Positions 8,595 through 18,351 are shown, counted from the stretch's first letter. The stretch: DNA of 64,000 nt from Ostreococcus lucimarinus CCE9901 (GCF_000092065.1 NC_009363.1:186001-250000); one strand, 5' to 3'. The notes: generated by a model from the sequence alone, not told the origin. Program-made: numbers and translations.

Positions 8595-10109
8595 ATGGCG
8601 ACGACGCGACGGTCGAGCGCGGCGAGGCGCGCCGCGGCGGCGCGCGTCGCGAACGACCGCGACGACGACCGCGACGACGACGACGACGAGGACGCGATGA
8701 CACGCGCGGAGGCGACGGAATCGACGGAAATGGAAGACGATTGCGACTTCGTGCGCGAACTCCCGGGCGCGTCGGGAGGGCTCGAGGAGGCGACGCTGGC
8801 GGCGATGCGGGGCGTGTCGCTGGGAGACGCGTGCGCGGCGGCGGGCGTGAGGACGCTGGCGCGAGAGACGCGAGATGGGGACGCGGTGATCGATCGAGAC
8901 GCGGCGGCGGCGACGACGGAGCGGGCGCTGGACGCGGCGATGCGGGAAAAGGCGCTGGTGCTGGAGAGATACGAGGGAAGGACGCACTCGGTGAAGGCGA
9001 AGGAGGGAAGCGTGCAGGGGGCGTTTCAAAGGGCGGTGTTCGCGAAAAAGTTGCACGAGAGGATCACGACGCGCGTGCGGGAGGAGGTGCGAAGACGAGC
9101 GGAGAGCGATTTGAGAACGGCGAGACGAGCGGCGCAGGAGAGACAGTTGAGTGGGAGGCGAGACGCGAAGGCGGCGATGGACGCGAAACGAGAGGCGCCG
9201 CATAAACCGTGGTTCTTGTTGGAGACGCCGAAGGATGAGCAAATGCGATTGCGAAAGGCGGCGATGGTGGACGCGGCGAACGCCGAGGCGGGCGCGGACG
9301 CGGGCGCGGACGCGTCGTCGTCGTCGTGGACGATGCCGGGGAACGTGACGATCGAGCCCGTGCCAGATACCACGGATGAATCGGTGCTAGGTGCGGTGAG
9401 GATGTGCATTTACATGGTCCAGTCGCATCCGAGACCGATTCAGAAGGTTTTGGACTACCTCTTTGGGTACTCGCCCGCGGTGGACGGCGAAGACTTGGAA
9501 GAAATCGACGCGTACTCCAAAGGGCTCCCAGTGTCGCGCGGTCGAATGCCGGCAGATTTGGCGTACTCGTACGCGGCGAATCTCGACAAAACTCTCGGCG
9601 AACGAGACAAAGTGGCGCTCAAGGCGCTCATCAAGGATGTCAAGGAGGAGTGGTCGTCGCACATCAAAGCCGGGTTCGACGCGGTGAAGGAGCTCGAATC
9701 CACCCCGCTCGACTCCGCAGAGGACATTCGCGTGCAGAATCGCGACAGTTGGCTCCGCGCTATGTTCCCAACCCTCGATTGGCCGACGAGAAACGAGAAA
9801 AATTATAAGTTCATGGAGCATTTGCGCGAGCAACAAGCCTTGGACGCTCGCACCGCAGTCTCGACGTCGCGACCAGTTCCCTTGGCTCTCAGTCGCGCCA
9901 ATCGCGCCAAGCAAGCGCAAGAACAAATTCAAACTTATGATCTGGGTGGCTCAAAGATTCACTACAGCAAAGATGGCGTCCCGATCATTGCTCCCGATGG
10001 TTTCTTCCCCAAGGCGAACACCGCGCCTTCGAAACGCGCCGAGACCGCACGCATCCGTCTCGCCGCCTCCGACGCCGAACGAAGGCTCGCCGAGCGGCGA
10101 CGACTATAG
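8595..10109 (+). CDS. Unrecognised 504-aa charged, helix-rich protein
   Basis: No family recognised. The first 35 residues are Ala/Arg and then an Asp tract. Residues about 110-200 are a long Arg/Glu/Ala-rich stretch likely to form helices or a coiled coil (FAKKLHERITTRVREEVRRR). A better-ordered region follows from about 255 to 400 with VRMCIYMVQSHPRPIQKVL, WSSHIKAGFDAVKELES and NRDSWLRAMFPTLDWPTRNE. The C terminus is basic and ends in AERRLAERRRL. No signal or membrane segment is seen. The ATG at 8595 is the first in frame after the divergent U2A' start. GC falls from the 5' end to the 3' end. It is likely a conserved Mamiellophyceae protein. Confidence 0.8.
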   Translation: MATTRRSSAARRAAAARVANDRDDDRDDDDDEDAMTRAEATESTEMEDDCDFVRELPGASGGLEEATLAAMRGVSLGDACAAAGVRTLARETRDGDAVIDRDAAAATTERALDAAMREKALVLERYEGRTHSVKAKEGSVQGAFQRAVFAKKLHERITTRVREEVRRRAESDLRTARRAAQERQLSGRRDAKAAMDAKREAPHKPWFLLETPKDEQMRLRKAAMVDAANAEAGADAGADASSSSWTMPGNVTIEPVPDTTDESVLGAVRMCIYMVQSHPRPIQKVLDYLFGYSPAVDGEDLEEIDAYSKGLPVSRGRMPADLAYSYAANLDKTLGERDKVALKALIKDVKEEWSSHIKAGFDAVKELESTPLDSAEDIRVQNRDSWLRAMFPTLDWPTRNEKNYKFMEHLREQQALDARTAVSTSRPVPLALSRANRAKQAQEQIQTYDLGGSKIHYSKDGVPIIAPDGFFPKANTAPSKRAETARIRLAASDAERRLAERRRL

Positions 10110-10240
10110 AACACCAAAGTCGATAGCACTAGTCCATCATTGGCCCCTCCTAGCGTTTTAGAAACGAAATTATTCTCTCGACGCTCCTTCGTCGCGTCCC
10201 TCGCTTCGCCCTCACATTGCGCCTCGAGGCGCTCGCCGCC

Positions 10241-11413
10241 ATGATTTACTTCGAGCGCCAAACCTCGCGCCTGTGCGGAGTGCACGCCATAAACGCTCTC
10301 CTCCAAGGTCCCTTCTTTAGCGCCAGCGACCTCGCCGCGATAGCCCGCGCTTTGGACGACGAAGAGCGTTCGTTACTCGACCAATCTTCGCTCCGTCGCT
10401 CGAGCGGTTCGCACGCCGAGCGTTCCGAGAACGTTGGAGACGACGGTAACTTCAGCATACAAGTGTTGTGCAAAGCTTTGGACGTGTTCGGGCTCAGCGC
10501 GCGGTACGCGTCCGCGGATGAAGAGCGCGGGACGGACTCCGCGAAGGAGCTCGCGTTCGTCTGCAATTTATCCGAGCACTGGTTCGCGCTGCGGCGGCTG
10601 GGCGACGCCTGGTGGGACTTGAATTCCATGCACGCCGCGCCGAAAAAAATCGGAACGTTCTATTTGGACGCGTTTTTGAATCAGTTGACCGCGGAAGGGT
10701 ATTCGATCTTCGTGGTGCGGGATTTAGCCGCGGCGGCGTTGCCGGAGATGCTCGGGCAAAACGGCGAATACGGCGAGTGGTTGACGGAGGAGGAATGTCT
10801 GCGGTTGACGAGCGAAGCGGAGACAGCGCAAGCATCGGGACGTGCGCGACTTGCAGCTGAAAGTGCGATGAAGACGCTGAGCGATGGGCCGTCGCGGTTG
10901 GTGGTGGATGGTGGCGTCGCGAGCGACGTCGTCGACTTGACGGCGGATAGAGAGTTGCAAGCCGCTCTGGAGGCGAGCATGGAGGATTACGGCAAGCTTG
11001 ACGCATCGGGTACCGATACCGACGCCGATCTCAAAGCGGTTCTGGCGGCGAGCTTAGAAGAGATCGAAGGTGGCGATGCGTCCATCGAAGCCGCGATCGC
11101 CGCGAGCTTGCGAGACGAAGAGGCGAAGATGGACGTCGACGTCGCGCGATTCGCCGAAGAGCCCGACGCGGGCGACGGAATCGTGTCGCTCGCGTTTCGA
11201 CTTCCCGACGGTGACCGCATCGCTCGTCGCTTCGCGTGCGCGAGCTCGATCGCAGACGTTGAAAAGTGGCTCGAAGTCGCCAAGCGTTTGGACATGCGCA
11301 GCAACTGTCTCGCGCTCGCGTTTCCGCCGCGCGCGCTCGCGGACGCCTCGACGTCCATTCGAGACGCCGGCATCACCGATCGCGAAGTTCTCGCCGTTCG
11401 TCCACGACCGTGA
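10241..11413 (+). CDS. Ataxin-3-type Josephin deubiquitinase with UIMs and UBX-like C terminus
   Basis: 390 residues. The Josephin domain starts immediately: the catalytic Cys is at about residue 12 in RLCGVHAINALLQG, the His at about 113 in SEHWFALRRLG and the Asn/Asp site in WWDLNSMHAAP. Three ubiquitin-interacting motifs follow from about residue 236 (LQAALEASMEDY, LKAVLAASLEEI, IEAAIAASLRDEE). The last about 75 residues (VSLAFRLPDGDRIARRF to REVLAVRPRP) look like a UBX/ubiquitin fold, as in plant ataxin-3. Family members trim ubiquitin chains and work with p97/CDC48. The ATG at 10241 is the first; a TTG eight codons upstream in frame is ignored. Confidence 0.9.
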   Translation: MIYFERQTSRLCGVHAINALLQGPFFSASDLAAIARALDDEERSLLDQSSLRRSSGSHAERSENVGDDGNFSIQVLCKALDVFGLSARYASADEERGTDSAKELAFVCNLSEHWFALRRLGDAWWDLNSMHAAPKKIGTFYLDAFLNQLTAEGYSIFVVRDLAAAALPEMLGQNGEYGEWLTEEECLRLTSEAETAQASGRARLAAESAMKTLSDGPSRLVVDGGVASDVVDLTADRELQAALEASMEDYGKLDASGTDTDADLKAVLAASLEEIEGGDASIEAAIAASLRDEEAKMDVDVARFAEEPDAGDGIVSLAFRLPDGDRIARRFACASSIADVEKWLEVAKRLDMRSNCLALAFPPRALADASTSIRDAGITDREVLAVRPRP

Positions 11414-11518
11414 ATTCAACAAATAGTCCCATTCTTTTCAAGTTTCCAAAAACGTTCTCGCGTCTTGTCTTCGCGTCGCTCGCGCGTAGTCCTCACAACG
11501 CGACTGGGGCGCATCGTC

Positions 11519-11939
11519 ATGGGCGCCACCGCCCTCACTGCCGTGTTCGGCGCCGTCTCTGGCGTCGGCTGCGCGGCGTTCGCGAACGGCTTGCGCAAGC
11601 TCCCACCGTTTTCACGTGCGTTGCTCCCCTCGCGCGTCGCGTCGCCGCGCCGAACGCGTCGCGACGCGATCGATCTAGGGTTGGATGTCGCGCACTCGCG
11701 ACGCGACGCCACCGCCTGACGCGCGAATCTCGCGCCGCGCGATCGGACACTGACGAAGTGTTGTTTGTTTACGTCACGCAGAACCCTGGAAGCACGCCGT
11801 GGCGGCGGGCGTCGGTGCGGCGGCGTTAATGTACAACGCGGATTTGGAAACGTCGCTCAAGGAGGACGTGGAGCGCTTGCGGGCGACGCGCGCCGAGCAG
11901 AACGCGGAGTACATGGCGGAGATACGGGCGAAGCGATAA
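11519..11939 (+). CDS. Small spliced gene, 84-aa predicted membrane-associated protein
   Basis: Exon 1 is 11519-11615 and exon 2 is 11782-11939, giving 84 residues. The 166-bp intron has donor GTGCGT, a branch-like ACTGAC about 30 nt before the end and acceptor ACGCAG; splicing joins PPFS to QPWKH without shifting frame. The N terminus is a Gly/Ala/Val-rich hydrophobic stretch (ALTAVFGAVSGVGCAAFA) that could be a membrane helix. A second short hydrophobic segment (HAVAAGVGAAALMY) precedes a charged helical tail (LKEDVERLRATRAEQNAEYM). It resembles small organellar membrane subunits in layout, but I do not recognise the family. It converges on the CONSTANS-like gene, 128 bp away. Confidence 0.65.
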
Positions 11940-12067
11940 TAGGGAGTTGTGATGATACAGAATGTACAATATATATTCATAAATACGAAGTCTCGATATT
12001 ACCGCGGATGGCGCGCCGTCGGCGCTGAGCGGCGCTTCTCGTAGTTGACTACACCGGTGTACACTTG

Positions 12068-13716
12068 CTAATAGCCAGCCAAGTCCATCAAATTAATTTC
12101 GCTTTGGCAGTGACGCATCTGCTTCGTGCGTCTTAAGCCACTGGGGAGAGGTAAGGTCTCTGGGATCGTGGGTGGATGCAGCGCCGGCGCGCCCGAGTCG
12201 CGAAGAATCTCGTATCGCATCGACTGAACATCCAACTTATCGTCATGCGACGCGTCAGAGTTCGACAAACGATCATCTGAGATGCGCCGTTTAGAGTTTT
12301 GTTGATGTAGCTGCTGATCGTCGAGCGTTGTGTGCTTCATCGGTGCGAAAGATAGGGGCTTTGCGTTGTCCTCATCCTCAACCAACGCCGACAAGTCTGG
12401 ACAGCTTTGAAATGACTTTAGCGCTGAAGTCTTCTCATCCGGATTAGCCTTAACGAAACGACCCTTCACGCGAACGCGCGCGTCTGCGAGCGTTTTACGG
12501 CATTCATAGCGCACCACTTTCTTCAACCCCATCAATCGACGCTCGCGCTTGGCGCGATATCTGTCGAGCTGCGCTTGGCGCTCCTTGCTCACCACGCGTC
12601 GAGGGATGCCGAAGAGATCGCTCGACATCGGCATCATTATGGGTGGAAAAGCCCCGGGTGGATAGGAACCTACCGTCTCTGCGGGCCCACGCTGCGCCGC
12701 GGGCAGTCCCAATCCAAGAGGCGACGGTCGCGGAGTGAAATTATCTCTCGCGCTCTTCGAGACGTACGCCTTGGCGGCGGCTTGATTCGGGCTCACCGCT
12801 TGAATCTGATCCGCCACCGCCTCCAGAGCGGCGGAAATAGACGCCGCATCGCCATCGAATAAAAGCGCCGACTCTGTTTCGGGCATCTCCAGCAAAGAAG
12901 CCAACGGATCGTCGTCCAAATCGAAAATCATCGTGTCGCTATTACTCGACATTCGCGGCGCCCTTGGACTCGTATCCTCTTCTCCGTTCTCACCTAAATT
13001 CAAAAACACGCCCACATCCCACGCACTGATCGTCGCGTCCATGCTCGACGTCGAATCGTGCGTCGTCGTCTTCGCATCGTCCCTCTTAAACAAACTGAAA
13101 CTCTTCTCCCTCAAACTCTCGCTCGTCCCGCGTCCTCGTCCGTCCTCGTCCTCGCGCCTCGCGCTCGCCGTCGCGCTCGCCGCCGCTTTCCAATCCCCGC
13201 ACTCCTTCGCCTCACTCAATCCCGCCTCGAGCGTTCGTTTATACCACTCATCCACCGTGATCCTCTCGTGTCTCGCCGCGACCTACGGCGTTCAACCGCG
13301 TCCCGATCGTCAGTCCGTCGCGTCGTCGTCTCGCGCGCCCAGTCGACATCGCTCGTTCGCGCGCGCGTTCGTTTCGCGAATATCCGCGCGCGCGCGCACC
13401 GCGTTCGCCCCGTGCACGCGCGCGTCGCACGTCGCGCACAGGAACGCCTCTGCGCCGAATCGAAGCGCGATCGCGGGCGTAAAAAATCAGTCCCAATCCT
13501 CGTCGCGCGCGTCTCTCGTCGCGCGCGTCGCGCGTCTCTCGTCTCTCGTCTCTCGTCGTCGTCGTCCATCCGCGTCAGCGCGCATCGTGTCGCCGCGCGC
13601 GCGTCCATCCGCGTCTTTTTCGCGCGTTCGCGACGCGTCTCTCGTCGCGCGCGCGCACCGTCGGCGAGACAAAATATATCGGCGTCGCGCGCGCGACACG
13701 CCGCGCACGCGGGCAT
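12068..13716 (-). CDS. CONSTANS-like protein: split B-box zinc finger plus CCT domain (three exons)
   Basis: Reconstructed on the minus strand: exon 1 13716-13659, exon 2 13449-13400, exon 3 13282-12068, for 440 residues. Donors are GTGCGC twice; acceptors are GCGCAG (after an ACTGAT branch) and CCGTAG (after ACTGAC). The joined exons give one B-box: CAACRARDADIFCLADE, then AFLCATCDARVHGANA, then VAARHERI, with the full Cys/His/Asp set. The middle is disordered. The CCT domain lies near QLDRYRAKRERRLMGLKKVV followed by YECRKTLADARVRVKGRF. CCT proteins of this type bind CCAAT-box/NF-Y complexes; the algal CONSTANS homologue is linked to photoperiod and clock output. Neither B-box exon is visible as a long open frame. 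Promoter shared with GET3 (195 bp). Confidence 0.85.
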
Positions 13717-13911
13717 CGCGACGGCCGCGGCGTCGTGTCGCGCGCGCGATGGCGCGATGGCGCGCGTCACCGTCACACGGAGACACGCGGATCAACGACT
13801 TTGTCGAGACTCGGATAAACACACGGATCTGTGGACATCGATCGTCGACGCCGCGCCGCGCCGCGCGACTCGACGACGCGACGCGACGCGACGCGATTCG
13901 GGACGCGTCGA

Positions 13912-15198
13912 ATGTCGTCGCGCGTCGTCGCGCGTCCGACGGTCGCGCGCGACGCGCGGCGCGCGCGCGCGGGCGCGATGGATGGGCGACGAAGGCTGCC
14001 GACGACGACGCGGGGACGACGCGAGCGGACGCGCGCGGGCGCGGGCGCGCCCGGAATCGACGAGATGCTCGACGGACGCGAGCGGAAGTATTACATGGTC
14101 GGAGGCAAGGGCGGGGTCGGGAAGACGTCGCTGTCGAGCTCGCTCGCGGTGAAGTTCGCGAGCGCCGGGCACGAGACGCTGGTGGTGAGCACGGACCCGG
14201 CGCACTCGCTGAGCGATTCGTTGGCGCAGAACGTCAGGGGAGGGCAGCCGGTGGAGGTGAACGATACGGATGGGATGCTGTACGCGCTGGAGATCGATCC
14301 GGAGAGCGCGAAGGCGGAGTTTACGCAATTCGCGCGGGCGACGGACATGAGCGGGGGGGCGAGAGATTTTATGAGCTCGGTCGGTTTGGGCGGGTTCGCG
14401 GACTCGATCGCGGATTTGAAGCTCGGGGAGCTCTTAGACACGCCGCCGCCGGGGTTGGACGAGGCGATCGCGATCGCCAAGGTGTTGCAGTTTACGAAGG
14501 ATGAGAAATTTAGCAAGTTTACGCGCATCGTCTTCGACACGGCGCCGACGGGGCACACGCTGCGGTTGCTGTCGCTTCCGGATTTCCTCGACGCGTCGAT
14601 CGGGAAGATCGTGCGATTACGTCAAAAGCTCACGAGCGCGACGGATGCGGTGAAGGGGATCTTCGGCGTGGGTGAGGACAAGCAGGACGACGCGGTGGAG
14701 AAGCTCGAAAAGCTCAAGGCGCAAGTCAAGGAAGTGCGCACGCTGTTTCGAAACAAAGACACCACCGAATTCATCATCGTCACCATCCCCACGGTGCTAG
14801 GCGTGAGCGAATCGGGCCGCTTGTTACAAAGCCTTCGCGACGAGGACGTGCCGTGCAAGCGGTTAATCGTCAACCAAGTGCTCAAGGTGAACGTCGACGA
14901 CTTTAAAGCCACCGCCGCCGAGGCGCGAGACGCCCAAGACGCCCTCGTCGCGCGATTATCCGGCGACGACGCGGAGGCGTTACAAAAGTACGTCGATTTG
15001 AACGCCAAAGCCTTGAAAGCGGCGCAGGCCGCGGTGACGTTTTGCAGCGTCAAGGAAAAAGACCAGACGCGCGCGTTGCAAATGTGCGAAGAAGACGCGG
15101 GATTAAACTCTCTCAATCGCACCGACGCGCCGCTGTTTGACATGGAAATTCGCGGCGTTCCGGCGTTGAAATTCTTCGGCGACCAAGTGTGGCGATAG
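13912..15198 (+). CDS. GET3-type ATPase, plastid-like form
   Basis: 428 residues. The deviant P-loop GGKGGVGKTS lies at about residue 62, the A-loop/switch I in VVSTDPAHSLSDSL and switch II in IVFDTAPTGHTLRLL. GET3/ArsA ATPases are homodimers that carry tail-anchored proteins to membranes. The N terminus up to about residue 55 is Arg/Ala/Ser/Thr-rich with hardly any acidic residues, as in chloroplast transit peptides, and the CxxC zinc pair of cytosolic GET3 is not seen, so a plastid GET3B/C role is the better guess. The start at 13912 is the first ATG; MDGRR at 13978 is an alternative. Divergent from the CONSTANS-like gene. Confidence 0.85.
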   Translation: MSSRVVARPTVARDARRARAGAMDGRRRLPTTTRGRRERTRAGAGAPGIDEMLDGRERKYYMVGGKGGVGKTSLSSSLAVKFASAGHETLVVSTDPAHSLSDSLAQNVRGGQPVEVNDTDGMLYALEIDPESAKAEFTQFARATDMSGGARDFMSSVGLGGFADSIADLKLGELLDTPPPGLDEAIAIAKVLQFTKDEKFSKFTRIVFDTAPTGHTLRLLSLPDFLDASIGKIVRLRQKLTSATDAVKGIFGVGEDKQDDAVEKLEKLKAQVKEVRTLFRNKDTTEFIIVTIPTVLGVSESGRLLQSLRDEDVPCKRLIVNQVLKVNVDDFKATAAEARDAQDALVARLSGDDAEALQKYVDLNAKALKAAQAAVTFCSVKEKDQTRALQMCEEDAGLNSLNRTDAPLFDMEIRGVPALKFFGDQVWR

Positions 15199-15332
15199 TT
15201 AGTCTCGTCGCGCGTCGAGATCGCGCGCGCTGTCATTATTACGCTTTCAATTTGTTTCGTCTCGCCGCCTCGCCGTCGCGCCTCGACCGCACTTTCGCGC
15301 GCCCCGTCTCGACTCCCACCGCGCGCGTCGCC

Positions 15333-16192
15333 ATGAATCAGGCGGACGTGGACAAACAGATCAACCAGGTCCGTCGCGTCTCCCGTCGTCGCGCCTCGAC
15401 GACGTCGCCATCGCGCGCGGCCACCGCTCGTCGATCTCGCGACGGAAACCGAGCGCGCGAAACGCGTCCACGCGCGACGACTGACGGCTCCGTCGCGCCC
15501 GCGCGACGCACGCGCAGATGGTGCAGTTCATCAAGCAAGAGGCGAACGAGAAGGCGCGCGAGATCGCCATCGCGACCGAGGAGGAGTTTAACATCGAAAA
15601 GCTCTCCATGGTGGATGGGGAAAAGATCAAAATAGCGAAGGAGTACGAACGAAAAGAAACCACCGTGGACACGGCGAAGAAGATCGAGGCGTCGACGGGG
15701 CGAAACGCGATGCGGTTGAAGGTGCTGAGCGCGCGGGCGCAGGCGATGGAGACGGTGGTGGAGGAAGCGCGCGCGAAACTGGCGGAGACGAGCGCGGACG
15801 CCGGACGATACCGGACGCTGATGACGGCGTTGATCGTGCAAGGGGCGCGAAAACTCGGCGATGCGAGCGTGCGCGTGCGATGCCGGGAGTGCGATGCGGC
15901 GGTGGCGCGCGAGGCGGTGGCGGCGGCGGCGGCGGAGATGCCCGGGACGACGGTGACGTTGGACGAGTCGTCGAGTCTGCCGGCGGCGCCCGCGTGTTCG
16001 GGCGGCGTCGAAGTCGCGAACTCGACGGGTAAGATCGTGTGCGATAACACCCTGGACGCACGCTTGCGTATCGCGTACGAAAACGGTACCCCGGCGATTC
16101 GGGCGAAGATTTTCGGCGAGTCGAGCGCCGACGCCTCCGCGCGCGAGCGCGCCGCGGTTCCCGCCTCCGCGCCCAATTTAATCGCTCTTTAA
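15333..16192 (+). CDS. V-type proton ATPase subunit E (two exons)
   Basis: Exon 1 (15333-15368) encodes MNQADVDKQINQ. The intron 15369-15517 has donor GTCCGT, branch ACTGAC at 15479 and acceptor GCGCAG. Exon 2 (15518-16192) continues with MVQFIKQEANEKAREI. The joined 236-aa protein matches the start and length of the E subunit, the peripheral stalk (stator) protein of the vacuolar V1 sector. The N-terminal half is a long helix (EEEFNIEKLSMVDGEKIKI); the C-terminal globular part has GGVEVANSTGKIVCDNTLDA and RLRIAYENGTPAIRAKIFG. A frame reading only exon 2 would also start with Met, but it would lack the conserved first 12 residues. Confidence 0.93.
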
Positions 16193-16274
16193 CCCCTCGC
16201 CCCTCGCGCGCGCCGCGCGCCGCGATCTCTACACGCATCTCTAGCCATTGTTACAATCCTATCGAATCGAATCA

Positions 16275-16610
16275 CTACTTGAACGTCGTCGGCGCCTTGG
16301 CCAACCTTCCGCTCGCCGTCGTTCTGATTTGCTCCGCCTCCGCCGCCAACTCCTCCACCACCTGCGAGCTCGCGCTGCTCACGCTGAACGTCCGCTCCTC
16401 CGTCTTGAACGGTTTCACCCTCTTCTGCGCCTGCTGTTTGCTCTGCGCCAGCGCCAGTTCGAACCCTCTGAGGACGTTTCCTCCCGAGCTGTGATCGGTG
16501 AGCAGCGACGTCTCGAGGTCGTACACCTGACGCTCGATCTCCGCCGCGTCGGCCTCGATCTTGGCGCGGCGCTGCTTGAGGTGCGTCATCGTCGCGTTCT
16601 TTTCGCTCAT
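16275..16610 (-). CDS. EAF6-like subunit of NuA4-type histone acetyltransferase complex
   Basis: 111 residues. EAF6/MEAF6 is a small coiled-coil subunit found in NuA4 and related MYST acetyltransferase complexes. The diagnostic stretch is visible: IERQVYDLETSLLTD followed by GGNVLRGFELALAQ. Heptad-like charged helices precede it (LKQRRAKIEADAAE), and the tail is basic and low in order. The start at 16610 (MSEKNATM) is the first ATG giving the normal short N terminus; the longer frame to 16739 is Arg-rich. It converges on V-ATPase E. A MYST catalytic subunit that could be its partner is encoded at 36727-38070. Confidence 0.82.
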   Translation of the reverse strand: MSEKNATMTHLKQRRAKIEADAAEIERQVYDLETSLLTDHSSGGNVLRGFELALAQSKQQAQKRVKPFKTEERTFSVSSASSQVVEELAAEAEQIRTTASGRLAKAPTTFK

Positions 16611-16772
16611 CGCTCGTCGCGTCGCGCGGGCGAGGCGGGCGAGGTGTGCGGAACGCGAATGAATTCGGTTCGGCATGCATTCATTCTCACGCGCAGCGCG
16701 GCGACTCGGCGAGACGGCGGCGGCGCGGCTACGCGCCACGCGTGGACCCGGCGTTGGACGTCTGAGAGGACG

Positions 16773-18305
16773 CTAAGGACCCGGACGCGCGAGTAACACC
16801 CCGACCAAGGCTTCGTGGTAATCGACGCTCGCGGGGGAGGACTTTAAGCGCTCGGGGAGGGCGTCGGCGAGCGCGCGCTGCGCGGCGACGACGGAGACGC
16901 CGACGGGCGGCGGGAGCGGCGGACCACGGCGAGGGGAATCGCACAGACCCAGACGCTGGCGCAGGGCGAGATTTTCAGCCTGCGCGCGCGCGTGCGCGTC
17001 CACCATGTCGGAGGGGTGCCGCGAAGGGAACACGCAGTCGGCGTGGTCGTTTTCAAATTTGACGTTGACGCACACGGCGCGAGGGATTTGAGCGTCGCGA
17101 ACGCACACCAAGCCGTCGCTGGGCTCGCCGTAGCGATTGTCGATGTAGCGCGCGGATGGAAACAAACCGGCCGCGGCGGATTTCGTCGCCGTGGCGAAGG
17201 ACACCACGGGATAGTGACTCGGAATGGGGTGCGCGGCGAGAAAAGCGCGACGTTCGCGATACGTCAAGTCGCGAATAGGCTCGAGCAATCGAGCGCCGTC
17301 GCCTTTGGGCGCGCTCACCAAAATTTCAAGAAGCGAAGCGACGGGGTCCGCCAACGGCGCGCTGAGTAAATCGGTCGCGATGGGTGACCCTCCGAACGGG
17401 CTTTGCACCGCGATTAAACCGCGCACGAGCTTTCGTAGTCTGTCGTCGTGCAACGCGAGCGCCGCGCCTCCGTCGACGCCGCCCTTCGAGTGTCCAATGA
17501 TCACGACACGTTTCCCAGTCTCGGCGTGAATATCTTCAATCTCGCGCGCCAGTGCCTTTGCGTTCGTTACGACCGCGCCTTCGCCATCGACCAAACGCGA
17601 GATGCGACACTGCGCTCCGCGGTCTCGGAACGCCTGCTCAACGTCGGCGTAGTATCGCGGATAGTACGATCCAAACAAACCTGGCACGAGCAGATAAAAG
17701 TACTCCGCACCCGTCGCGAGCACGCTCCCAGGACGCGCTAAAACTCCTTCCAAAGCTTCCTCGAACGCCGATTCGCCGTCGATCGTCGTTTCCGCCGCCT
17801 CGTCGTCCAACCATCCGACGTCGCCTCGACTCGCCGCCGTGCTCGCGAGCGCGTTCGACATCTGCCGCATCAAATCCGCCGGCACCTCCGTCCAAGACGC
17901 TCGCGCGTCGACGAACGCTCTCGCTGCCTCGCGCGCCGCGCGTAGTCTCGCGACGCTGTCGCCCGCGGCGGCGTCGAGCCACTCCGCCGCCGCCGCCGCC
18001 GCCGGCAAGTCGCGCGCGCGTCGCAGCGCCGCGAGCGCCTCGCCCAGCGCCTCCGCGTCGACGAACGCGCCGCTGTCGACGAATGGAAACCGCGACCTCG
18101 CCGGTGGCGCCGCGACGTCCGTAGCTTCCGTCGCGTCCGTCGCGTCGTCGTTTCCGTCGTCATCGTTCTCGAGCGTGTCTTCGCCAAGTTTCGACGACGA
18201 CGACGTCGCGACGTCGCGTCGCGCGGCCGCGCGCGACGAACGAGCGCGTTGCGGTACGTTCGCTCGGACTGGTGCGAGGCGCGCGCGCGCGAGGGCGAGG
18301 CGCAT
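16773..18305 (-). CDS. Lipase-like alpha/beta hydrolase, organelle-targeted by appearance
   Basis: 510 residues. A GHSKGG nucleophile elbow sits at about residue 272 within KRVVIIGHSKGGVDGGAAL, preceded by FYLLVPGLFGSYYPRYYADV, the strand and oxyanion loop of a lipase fold. A histidine late in the protein (KFENDHADCVFPSRHPSDMV) is a candidate for the triad. The N-terminal 45 residues are Arg/Ala-rich and end before an acidic linker, like a plastid or mitochondrial transit peptide. The frame is open to 18728 but that overlaps the end of the PAXBP1 gene, so the ATG at 18305 is used. Substrate unknown. Confidence 0.75.
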   Translation of the reverse strand: MRLALARARLAPVRANVPQRARSSRAAARRDVATSSSSKLGEDTLENDDDGNDDATDATEATDVAAPPARSRFPFVDSGAFVDAEALGEALAALRRARDLPAAAAAAEWLDAAAGDSVARLRAAREAARAFVDARASWTEVPADLMRQMSNALASTAASRGDVGWLDDEAAETTIDGESAFEEALEGVLARPGSVLATGAEYFYLLVPGLFGSYYPRYYADVEQAFRDRGAQCRISRLVDGEGAVVTNAKALAREIEDIHAETGKRVVIIGHSKGGVDGGAALALHDDRLRKLVRGLIAVQSPFGGSPIATDLLSAPLADPVASLLEILVSAPKGDGARLLEPIRDLTYRERRAFLAAHPIPSHYPVVSFATATKSAAAGLFPSARYIDNRYGEPSDGLVCVRDAQIPRAVCVNVKFENDHADCVFPSRHPSDMVDAHARAQAENLALRQRLGLCDSPRRGPPLPPPVGVSVVAAQRALADALPERLKSSPASVDYHEALVGVLLARPGP

Positions 18306-18351
18306 GAGGACGACGGACGCGATGTGACGACGCGACGCGACAGTTACTCCG

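Noticed and set aside
8484-9242. 252-aa minus-strand frame
   Set aside because: Arg/His-rich shadow of the unknown gene at 8595; no family features.
13058-14152. Several 180-520 aa frames on both strands in 12.9-14.1 kb
   Set aside because: Arg/Ala/Ser runs from CG-saturated DNA; the region is explained by CONSTANS-like exons, their introns and the GET3 start.
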